Of a stretch of 64,000 nucleotides of DNA, positions 46,994 to 57,896 are shown one piece after another. A model generated the notes under the pieces. It was not told the origin of the DNA. It was given only the letters and a program-made list of their open reading frames with translations, and did no database searches. Each line of letters opens with the position of its first letter. Positions within the stretch are counted from its first letter, which is position 1. The stretch covers positions 496,001 through 560,000 of the forward strand of contig JALJCO010003053.1 in NCBI GenBank assembly GCA_023101725.1, written 5' to 3'. This stretch comes from Atherinomorus stipes. Taxonomy: Eukaryota; Chordata; Actinopteri; Atheriniformes; Atherinidae. Made by a program: the position numbers and the translations under genes.

Positions 46994-47491
46994 CAGGAAT
47001 CGTACAAATTTTAAAATTTCAATTCCTGTTTTCAATGCCCAGTCCGCTGAACACCATAGAATCTATCGGAAATAGAAAATAAAAGCCCCTGCAAGTGTAC
47101 AGTCGCTGAACTACATCAAACGTTATATTACCAGTGATACCGGGTTAAAAGTCTATCAGGGGGTCTCATCAGTTTTCATAACAATAAATAACAATAAATA
47201 AATAATTTTTTAAGCTGCTGGGAGTCGGTTCAGCAGCTGCTGATCATCCTTTCTTGTTAATACATTTATACTGCAAGTGTTGTGTTGAATTTAGGTCCTC
47301 TAATGAACGGCCAATCGTTTCCATTTCAGTAAAGCACAGAATTAAATGTGCAGATGTGGAAGCAACAATGGAGTTTTTTGCAGAGAAGCAGGGGTGGGCA
47401 TCAGTGCTGTGTTCAGGACAAACTCTTCACTCTAGAACTCTAAAAGCTAGAAATTCTAGCTCTTGCAATCAATTTAAGTTATGAAATTTAA
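46994..47491. other. Unassigned DNA
   Basis: AT-rich, with an AATAA run near 47183-47205. Nothing codes recognisably. Confidence 0.5.
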
Positions 47492-47784
47492 AGTGCTCCT
47501 GGCATGAAATTTGCGTTTTTTGAGGTTTTCGATCATATATTTTAGTTTCCCCTGCCTGCCTATGTCCCCTAAGGGGTTAAATGATAGAGTTGCGTTTCCT
47601 TTTTCCCTGAATGTGTCTGCCTACATGGCGAAGTTAGCATTAACAAATGGGCTGATTGGCAGTTCGCCCTATTTTACTCCTAGCGCAGCTTGTGACGCCA
47701 TGACTTACAGTCAATTACCTACCTCCCCCGAACTATGCTCTCCAAGTCCCTCCCTCCGAGACCTACGACAACAAACCGACAGCA

Positions 47785-47905
47785 TGGCGTCCCGTTCACA
47801 TCAGAACTGCTCTGTACCTGGTGTACGAAGGACAACAGCAATCTTTTTATCCTCCCCACTGAAAAATTTGTGGATGATTTCATTTCTGCAGGAATGTGCC
47901 GACTA
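47785..47905 (+). pseudogene. Possible THAP-type zinc finger start, frameshifted
   Basis: MASRSHQNCSVPG is followed by VRRTTAIF in its own frame. In the neighbouring frame TKDNSNLFILPTEK follows a cysteine, so a single missing base would restore a C-x4-C pair and a LF-LP block typical of THAP domains. The CxxH half is not seen and the frame ends at about 47906. Weak evidence. Confidence 0.35.
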
Positions 47906-48121
47906 AACTAACAGAAAATCTCCCGGCAGCTCCGTCTCCTCCTCAGGAGGTTATAACGGCTTCCAGCCACCACGAAGAAACGAGAAGTTTCTAATAAATG
48001 TTTCTCATCATGTTCATGTCTTTTATCTCTGAGGGAAACTGATGTTTGTGATTATTCCAGTTTATAATTCCTTTGCTTCTTCTAATTCTGTGCGCGAGTG
48101 TTCGGCTGCGTACATAGGCAA

Positions 48122-48161
48122 ACAGGCCTTCATCATCATCATCATCATCATCATCACTGTT
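48122..48161 (+). repeat. (CAT)n microsatellite
   Basis: About eleven CAT units, inside the TTAA-type element. Confidence 0.95.
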
Positions 48162-48784
48162 TCTCTACCGCTCCGGTCTGACAAAGGCAGATTTAACGAG
48201 CAGAACTAGTGTAATATATCTTAAGTATTAACTATTAACTGAATTCGGGTCATGAGCGAAGTAAATATTTCAGGGAAACTTGTTGCTGGAATATGATGCT
48301 GTTTCTTCTTAAACACTATTCAAACTAACTGCATCAGCGTCTGCCATGACCGCCGTACGTCCTTTATAGATACACAGACGCTCAATACGAACTTCTTCCA
48401 GCCTGACGTGCGGCCGTGTTCAACAGAACACAGCAACTCTTTTTTTTTTTTTTTTACTCCAACATGAGTGTGTGGAGAGGCGCGTGTCTGCAGGTTAGTG
48501 CTGAGTGTATGGGCGAATGTCTACAGGTACTGTATCTCCATATCACTCCTCTCCGCGAGAGCACCATGACAACAGAATCACATGGTAATAAGCGTACCTT
48601 CTGGTCCCGCCCACCGAACCTCGGTCATTGTTTATGCCGGTGCTAACAGTAGCGCTAACTCGTAGCGCCTGCTATTCTATGACAAGGCTGATCCTTTCAT
48701 ACAGTATTCAGGTACTTAGAGTCTGACTAAGAAGGGACCAAAAGTCGCCGGGAATTTCATGCCACTGGCACTGTAAATAACTTT

Positions 48785-48875
48785 CAAAATGTCCAATTTA
48801 TCCGATTACTCAATTAATTGTCAGAAGAATCGCTAGATTAATCGATTAAAAAAAAAATCGATAGCTACAGCCCTA
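48785..48875. mobile_element. hAT-type right terminus (TAGGGCTGTAGCTATCG family)
   Basis: Read from the right: TAGGGCTGTAGCTATCG, an A/T run, AATCGATTAATCTAGCGATT, then AATTAATTGAGTAATCGGAT. This is the well-known fish hAT end made of repeated ATTAATCGATT words. The left partner was not found. Its outer edge lies about 30 bp from the ISL2EU-like element. Confidence 0.7.
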
Positions 48876-48956
48876 TTTCAGACCCTCCGATAACTTTCTT
48901 TTTATAGAGCCTGAGGAGTCACGTGACAATTCTGAGCGAAGCGGAGTCGCGCCGCC

Positions 48957-49192
48957 ATGATGTTGGTACGGATTTGACTGTCAAAACGAGAGCTGACGGG
49001 AGTTTTAACATTGGAGGGAAAAGGAGCAAAGAAGAAAAGCCGTACAGAAATAATTTAATGTCTCGCACAAAGAAGACTTATTTGGAGAAACTAGGGGACA
49101 TATCCGGACTGGACCCATCTGAGCTGAATGGCTCAGAGTGGGACAGTAGTCTGGACCGCTTACCTCCGTCCTCCGTGGAGACATGCGGCTGA
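48957..49192 (+). pseudogene. N-terminal fragment of ISL2EU second protein (YqaJ family)
   Basis: The readable part is KRSKEEKPYRNN, SRTKKTYLEKLGDISGLDP and ELNGSEWDSSLDRLPP. I recall these blocks from the N-termini of multi-copy teleost proteins that carry a YqaJ exonuclease-like domain further on. Here the frame stops at 49190-49192 right after the LPP block, and no nuclease motif follows, so an internal deletion removed the catalytic part. An ATG-rich context at 48957 (GCCGCCATGATG) could be the original start, with a later shift. Identification is from memory. Confidence 0.5.
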
Positions 49193-49536
49193 TGCATTGT
49201 GAATTATTTAGTCTTCACAATCAGTTTGTAACGTGGAAATATTTGTAATTTTGCTCTGTTAATGTTAGAGAAGTGTTATTCTGCCTTTTACATAGTTAAC
49301 TGTTATGCTGCTAGTTAAGAAAACATTTGTGAGCTGTCAGTAAACATGTAAGGAGGACGATATTTAACGTGGTTTCAATCATTTATTTATAAAAAAAGAA
49401 AACAGTGATTAGTGTGTGTCTGATTTGTGAAAGACCAAAATAAGCTGTCAGGCAGATGTCAGTGGTGTCGAACATCACGAGTAAACAGATAAAAGAAAGT
49501 AACCGGAGTCTTCATCAACTCATGTTAGCTTGAGTG

Positions 49537-49700
49537 CTAGACTTGACAACAACGATTTAGCATAGCTACGTTTGCAAATGCACAGCAAACAAGGACGATT
49601 TTATCCAGGGTCGTAGTGTCCGGTTCATTCTCACAGCAAAGCAGCATCTTCACAGGCACACTGGTATGACTGGAATATTGTTTACTGGTTCCTGCACACA
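49537..49700 (-). pseudogene. DDE transposase C-terminal fragment (Harbinger/ISL2EU type)
   Basis: The minus strand reads HTSVPVKMLLCCENEPDTTT then LDKIVLVCCAFANV. The LDKIV-VCCA--N block near the C-terminus is characteristic of DDE_Tnp_4 transposases. The catalytic DDE residues lie upstream in the normal protein and are absent. Orientation is toward the YqaJ-like piece, consistent with convergent genes separated by a deletion. Confidence 0.5.
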
Positions 49701-50484
49701 CAATGACATGTTCCACATGACTGCTCCCAGCTGAGCACGGCCGTGTGTGAGGGAAGGATCTAGCGGCCACATCGTACTGATTGATTCCTCATTATTAAAA
49801 CTATCTGCAAGGACAGAATCACGGAGTAGTTTTTAAGGATACCACAATTATCAGTCACAAAGGGATCACTAGCTGGAGAACACACGGCCTGCTGCATGTT
49901 GCTAATCTCTTTCCTTCAGACTGCAGCTGTCAGCCACTTGGCGCCCCCTGCCACTTCAGCAGTTTACAATCTGATTTCTTTTTCTTTTTTCAAACCGGAG
50001 ATCTTGAAAAACCGTAACTCGCCCTTGTTTGTCTTTTTTTTTTTTTGATCATCTTGACTGTGCGAAGAGCTGGCACTGTCCTTCACTCAACATTATAACC
50101 CAGCATCTCCAGTCACGACCAACGTAGCTCTCAGTAAGCATACAAACAACATGTCGGAACGCCGGTTCGGAGAGGCGGGGCGACGCGCTGTGACGACAAC
50201 TCCTCAAGCTCTATAAAGCCACTTGTGACAAGTCTAGTGACATTTTCTGGTCTTTGGAGACTTTTAGAGACCAACTTGAAAGAAAGTTTTGTTTACTGTG
50301 TGCTGCTGCGTCCTCTCCCCCAGCTCAGAGCACACAGTAGAAGCTGCAGAAAAGCATGCAGACACAGCAGAAAATATTTACCTCTGCTCCTTGAAACAGA
50401 CTGAAAATAAAACTCAAAGCTGCCTCTGATCATCAGATATTAATGTCTCTTAATGAAGAATGTGGACAGAAACATTTAATTTAA

Positions 50485-51496
50485 AGGTGCATTGCACAAT
50501 TTTAAATGTTACATACTATTCTTTTCTTTCCTCCACATGCTCTAACAATTGCCTGATGTATAGAATGAGCTGATCTTTCTTCACTGCAGTGGTCTCCTAA
50601 TACTGTTTCTGAATGCTCAATGTGAGAAATTCAGGTACGAAGCCTCAAGGAGGTGCTTGTGGGGGAAACGAGCTGCACGTTCTCGTTCGTCTGGCTGTGC
50701 TGGTGTGGTATATTCCGCCACCGCAGGTCCACGCATGTTCAGCATCCTGCTAAAAGATGGAGAGCGGGTGCCTCTCAAACCCCAAGTCAGACTCCAGTAA
50801 GAAAAAAAGTTTTGTTTTGTGAGACAAAGCGAACCAAACTGGAGTCTGACCGGTCCCCATGGCAGGGGGGCTTTTTTCGACACAACACCAGCACTGGAGT
50901 AAGACGGGAGTAAACAACCGAGCAGCTTTTTTTCTTTCTTTTTTTTTAATCTTTTGATTGGAGGGAGCTCTGATCCAGTCTGGGAATAAAAAGGGACCCA
51001 CAGTTGGCTTTCTTCTCATTGACAAGGTAAATGTGATATAAAGTATGACGGAAATAAGGATGCATAATATTGCAATGCTAAGTTTTTAGCATGGAAATGC
51101 TGCAGTATGGCAGCCATATGACTGTTCCTGAGGAAGCGATACACTGTAGCCACTTGCTAAATTTAGTTGATGCTGTAATTTTATAAGGTAATCGTGGTCT
51201 CAGCCTCTGAATTTAGATATTTGAACTACAGGCCAGCGTTAGCCTGTTGTTACCATTAGCATACAGTCCGTCAGTTTACTCAATGATCAAACCGTAAAAA
51301 ACTTGCAGATTTATAACTATAACTTCAGTAGACATCGTGGCTCTAACTCTGGGCTCAGACTGACTGTAATTTAGGTTAAATTAGAGACCAATGCAGTCAA
51401 AGCAGCTCATGCGTGTGCACGACATTAGCATCACTTCCACTTATTGCCAGAGAGGGCAACTCCTGGAAAAATAGCTGGAACTTGCACTGTACTCCT
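50485..51496. mobile_element. TTAA-flanked (Kolobok/T2-like) element, different family
   Basis: TTAA on both sides (50481-50484 and 51497-51500). Ends are AGGTGCATTGCACAATTTT and, inverted, AGGAGTACAGTGCAAGTTCC, an imperfect repeat. The 1012-bp interior has 80-90-codon frames on both strands (50653-51025) without motifs. It shares the TTAA-AGG terminus with 2753, 15725 and 32582 but not their bodies. Confidence 0.75.
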
Positions 51497-51500
51497 TTAA

Positions 51501-52476
51501 ACATTTTAATTTACTGTATGCAGCAGACTCTTGATTAGACACAGCCAGTGTAACCAATAGTTCCTAAAATGGTGAACTTTAACTTGGTCTATTCAAGTTA
51601 GCGAGGGATACTTTTTATTCATTTTTCTACTTTTTTTTTTTTAGTTGAAAGGCAATGAAATGCCTTTGGTCAAAACTGGACAGCACTGTACATTGAAAAA
51701 TTCATGTTACTTGGCTTCTACTTGAAAAAGCATTTTTGTGGTTGTTTCATGTCTAATGGTTTGTCTATGAATATACAAGCTGTTGATGTATTAAACTCTT
51801 CCAAGTTTGTGAAGGCTTCCTCTGAGGCAGTTATTATCTTTTTGCACTCATTAGAACATGGCCAATTAATTCCCTATATAATTCATCAAAAATTTCCTTG
51901 AAGTTCATTAACTTTTACCCTGAGGCCAGACAAAACAGAAGCACCAAACAAATGATATTTTCAAATGCTGCTGCCAATTAAATCGAAAATAGTGCTATTA
52001 ATCAAACTGTGTGCAAATTATACACACCTAAAAGAGTACAGAAATAAGATTAAGCTCCACCTGATTCAATTAAAACTTGAAGCAATTCCTTTAAAAATAA
52101 AAAAAATCACAGCAAAACTTGAAAAACATAAACATCACATGTTTGGGAGGTGTGATAGCTTTGTAGTGTTGTTAATGAAGCTTAAAAACTCCACTTTTCT
52201 AGTAGTGAGGCTGACATTTTATAGTAGTGCCATCTATTGCAACAACCTTCTGTCTCCCTCTACCTTTGGCTTTATCTCTTTCAAACCCTTCTCCCTTCTC
52301 TCGTGTTCTTTCACAAACATCTTCAATTAGAGTTTACTACTACTGTGTAAGACACATCTGCATTGTGGTGCCAAGGTGGCTGGGGAAAAGAGAGGTGTGG
52401 ATAACATGAGACAGACTAAGAAAGTTTGACCCATCATTTAGCAAAAAAATGGACGGCGTGTGTGCGCGTGTTGATG

Positions 52477-52484
<8 letters not shown>
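51501..52484. other. Intergenic DNA, no gene recognised
   Basis: AT-rich. A 121-codon frame (51965-52330) is lysine/leucine-rich without motifs and is probably chance. Confidence 0.5.
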
Positions 52485-52532
<48 letters not shown>

Positions 52533-52545
52533 TAGATAGATATTG
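52485..52545 (+). repeat. (CA)n(TA)n(GATA)n microsatellite
   Basis: Compound run ending GATAGATAGATA, next to the Tc1 element. Confidence 0.95.
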
Positions 52546-52576
52546 TGACTAGATATAGTCACAACTGTATATATAC

Positions 52577-53445
52577 ACAGTTGTGAGAAAAAGTGTTTAC
52601 CCCCCCCTTCCTGATTTCTTATTTTTTCGCATGTTTGTTCACATGTTTCAGATCATCAAACAAATTTAAATGCGAGACAAAGATAACACAAACACAAAAT
52701 GCAGTTTTTAAATTAAGGTTTTTATTTTCAAGGGGGAAAAAACCCAAACCCACATGGCCCTGTGTGAAAAAGTTACCCCCTAAACCAAATAACTGGTTGG
52801 GCCACCCTTAGCGGCAACAACTGCAATCAAGCATTTGCTATAACTGGCAATGAGTCGCTAGTACAGCGCTGCACATTGGGGGGTTTTCCAGCATGAACCA
52901 CCTTTTTAAGGTTATGCCACAGCATCTCAATCGGATTCAAGTCGGGACTTTGACAAAGTCTTTATTTTGTTTTTCTTAAGCCATTCAGAGGTGGACTTGC
53001 TCGTGTGTTTTGGATCATTGTCCTGCTGCAGAACCCAAGTGTGCTTAAACTTGAGGTCACCACCAAAAAGCCGGACATTCTCTGTCAGGATTTTTTGGTG
53101 GACAGCAGAATTCATGGTTCCATTTACCACACCAAGTCTTCCAGGTCCTGAAGCAGCAAAACAGCCCCAGACCATCACACTACCACCACCACCACCACAT
53201 TTTGATGTTGGTATGATGTTCCTTTTCTGTAATGTCGTGTAACTTTTTCACACAGGTCCATGAAGTTTTGGATTCTTTTCCTCCCTTATTAATAAAAAAA
53301 TCATTTAAAAACTGCATTTTGTGTTTACTTGTGTTATCTTTGTCTAATATTTAAATTTGTTTGATGACCTGAAACATATAAGTGTGACAAACATGCAAAA
53401 AAATAAGAAATCAGGAAGGGAGCAAAAACATTTTTACACAACTGT
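52577..53445 (-). mobile_element. Tc1/mariner element, family C, internally deleted
   Basis: Ends are ACAGTTGTGAGAAAAAGTG and, inverted, ACAGTTGTGTAAAAATG; inverted repeats extend through CCTGATTTCTTATTTTTT. The minus strand holds a transposase catalytic fragment. The DNA-binding half is deleted (0.87 kb rather than the usual 1.3-1.6 kb). TA runs on both sides mask the target duplication. Confidence 0.85.
52927..53178 (-). pseudogene. Tc1-like transposase catalytic-domain fragment
   Basis: MMVWGCFAASGPGRLGVVNG is the block after the first Asp. TWVLQQDNDPKHTSKSTSEW holds the second catalytic Asp (QQD). KKNKIKTLSKSRLESD then shifts out of the expected WP-SPDLNPIE block because of a deletion; plus-strand GGATTCAAGTCGGGACTTTG shows the remaining DLNPIE codons nearby. 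No complete enzyme can be made. Confidence 0.85.
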
Positions 53446-55735
53446 AAATATATACATATATATATATATATATATATGTATATAAAGCTTGCCCATTTCA
53501 ACATCCAAAGACATAAAACACAAACACAACCATTTGCACCTCAAACTGCTGTCACAGGGAAATCATAGAGGGGGTCATCTACCCCACCTCCCTGCAAGCT
53601 TCAGAGCCTCCCTGTTATTAATGGCGTCATCATTTTTCCTCTGCTCACTCTATTTCCCTTCTGATAGTGGGGCTTGCTTCATCGTGTTCTGCCATGTTTC
53701 TGTAATTGCTCCAACAGCCTGCCTTATGCTGAGCATATAGTTTTGTTTTTTTCTTCTTTTTGTGCATGTGTGCGCTTGTGTGTTTGTTCCTCTGCCCCCC
53801 CCCTCCCCACCAGGGCCGGCTGTGAGTTTGTGGGGCAGAACCAAGCTGCGGGCGAGCTTCACACAGAGTGAAATGACAGCCTCCAGGCCACCATTGGTTG
53901 ATGACCGTGAAAACACTTGCGGTTAACGTAAAGTGAGAGACCGGCTGTCACAGGGAGGCACCGCACTTATGTGTGTAGCCCTGACAACAGCACAACAAGC
54001 TGCACTACAACTCGACTCTGCAGTGATGCAACAAACAACAAAAGGCCCTATAATTTATAACATCAACCATCTCAGACACCTGAATTATACAGAAAGGAGG
54101 AAGATGAGCAAGACACAGCCACTGCTATTTGTCAGAGTCTTTGAGAATAAATGGATTTTCTTTACTTAAATTTGGAGGCGCAGGAGAAAAAGCCGAGGGT
54201 GGTTGTTGACAAAGACAGCGGAGTCAGAGCGCAGCAGAGAAATCTAGGACTGTCGCAGATGCCAGCCAAGGTCAGATAAAGTGAAGAGTAAGTGCTTAGA
54301 GAGCTAGAGGGGCAGAGGCCAACTATGTGGAGGAGGTGTTAAAACTTGAGTGACCAAGCATGAGCACCACCTCCACCCATCATTAAATGAAGCCACTTCA
54401 AGGAAAAAGGCTCCACTCTCAAAGGTCGATACACAGCACTTTTGCAAACTGTGATGGTTCAATTTAGCCTCAGAAGAGTTTTATAATTCTTGTATTTTTT
54501 TGATGGGGGAAAATATCTTTTGTGTCTGACACAGCCTTTCATTTTCACTCAGAATCTTAATTTCTACATCCATCACATTCCCAGAAGCAAACAGGTTCCT
54601 GAAGCTAATCTGAGAAGCAATACATGATGCAGCAACATCACATAATGGGAGGGATGATTAGAAAGCCGCTTTTATCATCATTTTTAACCTCTCTGTGGTT
54701 AAATCAGACTTCTTTTACCCCCTGCCCTTTTGAATTTCTTTGTAGCCTCCTTTCTTTCTTGCTGAACATGTGCACGCGTGCACACACACAAACACAGTTT
54801 ATTATGCAGTAACATTACCGGATCCCCTTAGGCAGCTGTGCATCCCTGTATGACTGATGAGGGTAATTTCTCCCAAACAACAGAATGATCACTTTAGTGG
54901 TGAGCGCGACAGACACTCCCTCCTCCCCTGTCTTCTCTCTCTCTCCCATCTTCCTTTTAGCTTAGAAAAAAAGGCAAGAAAAAGACAGACATTTGTTACT
55001 GTGTCTCCTGCAGTGCCTGGAATGTTTCCGGAGATAAATAGCACTCCCACTTTATACGTACTGAATTAAACGCTAAAATAAAAGTTAATCATTTAAGAGA
55101 TCCAACTAATCTATTGATTCTCCAGTTAGGATTCATATTCAAACTATGCCAATAAAAGATATTTTCACTTTAGCGGTTGGATTTCAGGGTGAGGAGGGTT
55201 TCCTTATTTTTTCCTTGATTACCATAGGGATCCAATATAATACACATGCCAGTGTGAATTAGCTTCACATTAAGGACTGAGGGAGGCACATTCAGTTTAT
55301 ACTGTGTGTCTACTACTGTGCACCATGGGATACACTGAGCTGAGAGTAGTTAGGACTTGTCTGCTTCTCTCTCTTGGCCTCATAGGTTCAGCCTCAGTGG
55401 GCTGTCTTTACCTATTCTCCCATCTGTCAGTCACACACATAAACAAATCCACCTGTCGACCGGGAGACTGGGCTGAACAGGGCAATGCCAAAGCTGTCTG
55501 GGCCCAACCTAGCGAGGAGGGGAGCGATCCAGCGCCCTCCACTGGTGACAGAAAGCCCATTAGAATGCCTATTACCCCACCTGTCACCCTATCTCCTCAC
55601 CTGCACCGATAAGCCACACTAATGAAGACAGTTACCATTACAGCACCTTGAACATGGAAGTCATGCTTCTATGCATTTTGTGGTCCTTGTGTCCTTGATC
55701 ACAAGGGCTCCCCAGGCTTGTAACAATATAACAAT
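53446..55735. other. Intergenic DNA, no gene recognised
   Basis: TA run at 53450-53480 and pyrimidine-rich patches. Frames of up to 102 codons (55304-55612) have no family motif. Repeat content falls sharply from here to the window end. Confidence 0.55.
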
Positions 55736-55990
55736 CCATGCGTTAAGAGACAGACATTCTTACCGCGCCACTTGATTGCCTCAACAATGAAGCTATTAAT
55801 GCTGCATTATGTAAATTGGAATGGTCACAAACATCTAATAGGATAAAGGCTAAGTACAGTGCAATTTAATGCTGCTGACTTTCAGCAGCTCTTTGAAGGA
55901 TGTTTTCAATTATAATGGAGCTAATTTAATTCATTGTTTCGTAGCTGAAAATGCATTTTTAAAGCTTGACTGAGTCTCTATTTCAGAACT
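55736..55990. other. Candidate conserved noncoding element upstream of rpp25
   Basis: Repeat-free, with many homeodomain/octamer-like words: GAAGCTATTAATGCTGCATT, ATGTAAATTGGAATGG, CAATTATAATGGAGCTAATT. No open frame of note. It could be an enhancer; conservation is not testable here. Confidence 0.35.
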
Positions 55991-56079
55991 CAGGTTTAAT
56001 CAGTCATGTACATTGAACACCGGAACGTCCTCTAAAAAGATTGACAAAGTTGCCGGGGATCTGCATTCTAGGTTTTAAA

Positions 56080-56497
56080 GGGACGCAGTAGCCCTACCCT
56101 CCTCTATTTCCTCGGATGGCAGGCTTCAGCTGTGGAGGGGAGGGCGTTCGCTCAAAAGATGAAAAGACCTGCGCCTTTAAGAGGGCTGTCTACCCTTTCC
56201 CTCATGCTCCCCCTCAACCACACAGACACTCCTCCTGTGAGCATTTGTGAGGCAGCTCCTGTCCCTTATGTCTCTTTGTGGGAAACTGAACAGACTTCCC
56301 AGAGCATCACTGAAGACAAGACAGGACTCTAGGGACGGCACCCCAGTTTCAGACCTCTGTGCAGCTTCGGCCTCAGCTACAGTGGATGCCAAAGTCGGCA
56401 AAAAGAAAGAGGACACTGATCAACTTCAGCAGGACTAAAAAACAATCCAGGGGACAAGAACAGGAGGTGGAACTAAACAGCTAAACAACCCAAGAGG
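56080..56497 (+). promoter_or_regulatory. Possible 5' leader/promoter region of rpp25
   Basis: GC-richer DNA ends at CCAAGAG followed by GTCAGTTT, a fair splice donor (GT at 56497). A possible acceptor, AAAATTACAG at 57022-57031, lies just before the first in-frame ATG of rpp25. This would make an untranslated first exon and a 0.5-kb intron. No TATA box or transcript evidence; weak inference. Confidence 0.25.
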
Positions 56498-57055
56498 TCA
56501 GTTTCCAGTTGTGAGATGATCAGCAGATCAGAATCAACAACGCAGGATGGGATCGCAACGAAAAAGGTGGCTTTTCAATATGAGCTTTCAGTTTCTCTTT
56601 AGAAAACTTTTGTAAAGGAGACTTAACAAAGAACTGTGTGTCTTATGCAGCTATTAGGATAAAAGCTCCATATGAAATACAAACATAGGAAGGAAAGTGG
56701 ATAATCTAGCTTTATATTTTTCCTTTTATCGTTCTCCAGAACACTTTCCAAACAGTCACTGGTGGTATGAAAATGAGATGCTCTTTAAAGAACATCTTTA
56801 AAGGTCCCAGCAGTACTCTTAATTCACCAGCCAGGCATTTATCTTATTTCTCCAGCTTTCTCTGAGAGGGAACATTAAAGACTTTGTTGATAGTGCTCTT
56901 GGGGAGTGAGTAAAATTTCTTATATGAAGTCTTGAAACTTTACAGCCATTGACTGGAGGGAGAGAAAAGTGCCAAATGCAAAAAAAAAAAAAAAAAATGT
57001 TATGTTGTATTCCATGAAGAACTAAAATTACAGTAAAGCACTGAGAACTGCAGAA

Positions 57056-57896
57056 ATGTTCACTGGATGCGGAATGATCAGTGGCCAGAACCAGTGTCTG
57101 ACCAGTAACACTGTCAAACCCCAATCAGGAGTGGACATAAACAGACAAGTCTATATTGAAAATGGGGTAAGCCAAGGGACGTGCCCTAACTACCAGGGTC
57201 AATCTTACATAAATGCTGTCATGCAGCCAGCAGCGGTCAGCAATGTTTCTAACCTGCTAAAACTCACATCCCCACCAGTTCCTCCTCCAGCGACTAAACT
57301 GGGACAAGAAGGATTCAAAAAAGTTTGCCGCACTGAGGAAGACAGCCCTTGTCCCTTCCCAGGTCTTTCGACTGGGGTGTTGGAGATGCGTGTGAAGGAA
57401 GGCAGCAAAATCCGCAACTTAATGGGATTTGCTATGGCACGGATGCACGGAGAGAAGAGTGGAAGTGGGGGAAGTGTGAGCAGTGCTGGGCTGAGACAGG
57501 TCGTCTTCACTGGGTCAGGCCGTGCAGTCACAAAGACCATCACCTGTGCTGAGATCATGAAACGAAAAGTGGGCTCCTTACACCAGCTGACCAAACTGCG
57601 GTACAAGGTGGTGAAAGAGGGTGTGGGAGAGCACCGGAGGGGGAGCGTCTGAGATGACGGTGCACAGAACTGTTCCCTCCATCAGCATCCTTCTTTCCAA
57701 AGACCCTCTGAATCCCCAGGAGCCAGGCTATCAGCCCCCAGAGACGTTCAGTGCACTATGGGAGGAGAGAGAGGGTGCTGAACCTGCACCGCAAACAACA
57801 TGCAAAAGACCCCTTGGACCTTTACCATACAGCAGTTTTCCTCACTGTAAGAGACTGTGTTTGGGGGAAGGAGTCTCAGTCCTTCCTCCTCACTGA
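57056..57896 (+). CDS. rpp25: Ribonuclease P/MRP protein subunit p25 (Alba domain), apparent +1 frameshift
   Basis: RPP25 pairs with POP7 (Rpp20) through Alba folds and binds the P3 arm of RNase P and MRP RNA in the nucleolus, for tRNA 5'-end and rRNA processing. The first frame reads TEEDSPCPFPGLSTGVLE, MRVKEGSKIRNLMGFAMARM (residues 111-130), RQVVFTGSGRAVTKTITCAE, IMKRKVGSLHQLTKLRYKVV and ends at 57652. After KE (57614-57619) one extra G shifts it; the next frame from 57621 reads VWEST, then RTVPSISILLSKDPLNPQEP and GYQPPE, the known C-terminal family motif, ending at 57896. In-frame ATGs at 57056, 57074 and 57221 are possible starts; 57221 gives a length nearer the roughly 200 residues of the human protein. 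Single coding exon, as in mammals. RPP25 fits better than RPP25L because of SKIRNLM and ILLSKD. Confidence 0.93.

Larger units (their letters stand above)
47492..48772 (+). mobile_element. TTAA-type (Kolobok-like) element with possible THAP remnant
   Basis: Left end AGTGCTCCTGGCATGAAATT; right end inverted AGTGCCAGTGGCATGAAATT. Left flank TTAA (47488-47491), right flank GTAA (48773-48776), one change from TTAA. The plus strand at about 47785-47905 reads MASRSHQNCSVPG and, one base out of frame, NLFILPTEK. This is suggestive of a THAP zinc finger (CxxxxC then a -F--P motif), a domain found in Kolobok transposases. The superfamily call is inference. Confidence 0.65.
48906..50212. mobile_element. 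ISL2EU-like element with remnants of both genes
   Basis: Terminal repeats are AGAGCCTGAGGAGTCACGTG on the left and AGAGCTTGAGGAGTTGTCG inverted from the right, flanked by AT on both sides (48904-48905 and 50213-50214). Inside, the plus strand near the left end has a YqaJ-protein-like N-terminal piece. The minus strand at 49537-49700 has a DDE-transposase C-terminal piece. Convergent YqaJ-nuclease and DDE genes are, as I recall, the layout of ISL2EU transposons, relatives of PIF-Harbinger. Most of both genes is deleted. The 500 bases left of the right end are GC-mixed and noncoding. Confidence 0.65.

Noticed and set aside
51965..52330. 121-codon Lys/Leu-rich frame
   Set aside because: AT-rich composition explains it; no motif.
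55304..55612. 102-codon frame with a hydrophobic start resembling a signal peptide
   Set aside because: After the hydrophobic start nothing resembles a known secreted protein. There is no splice or transcript support.
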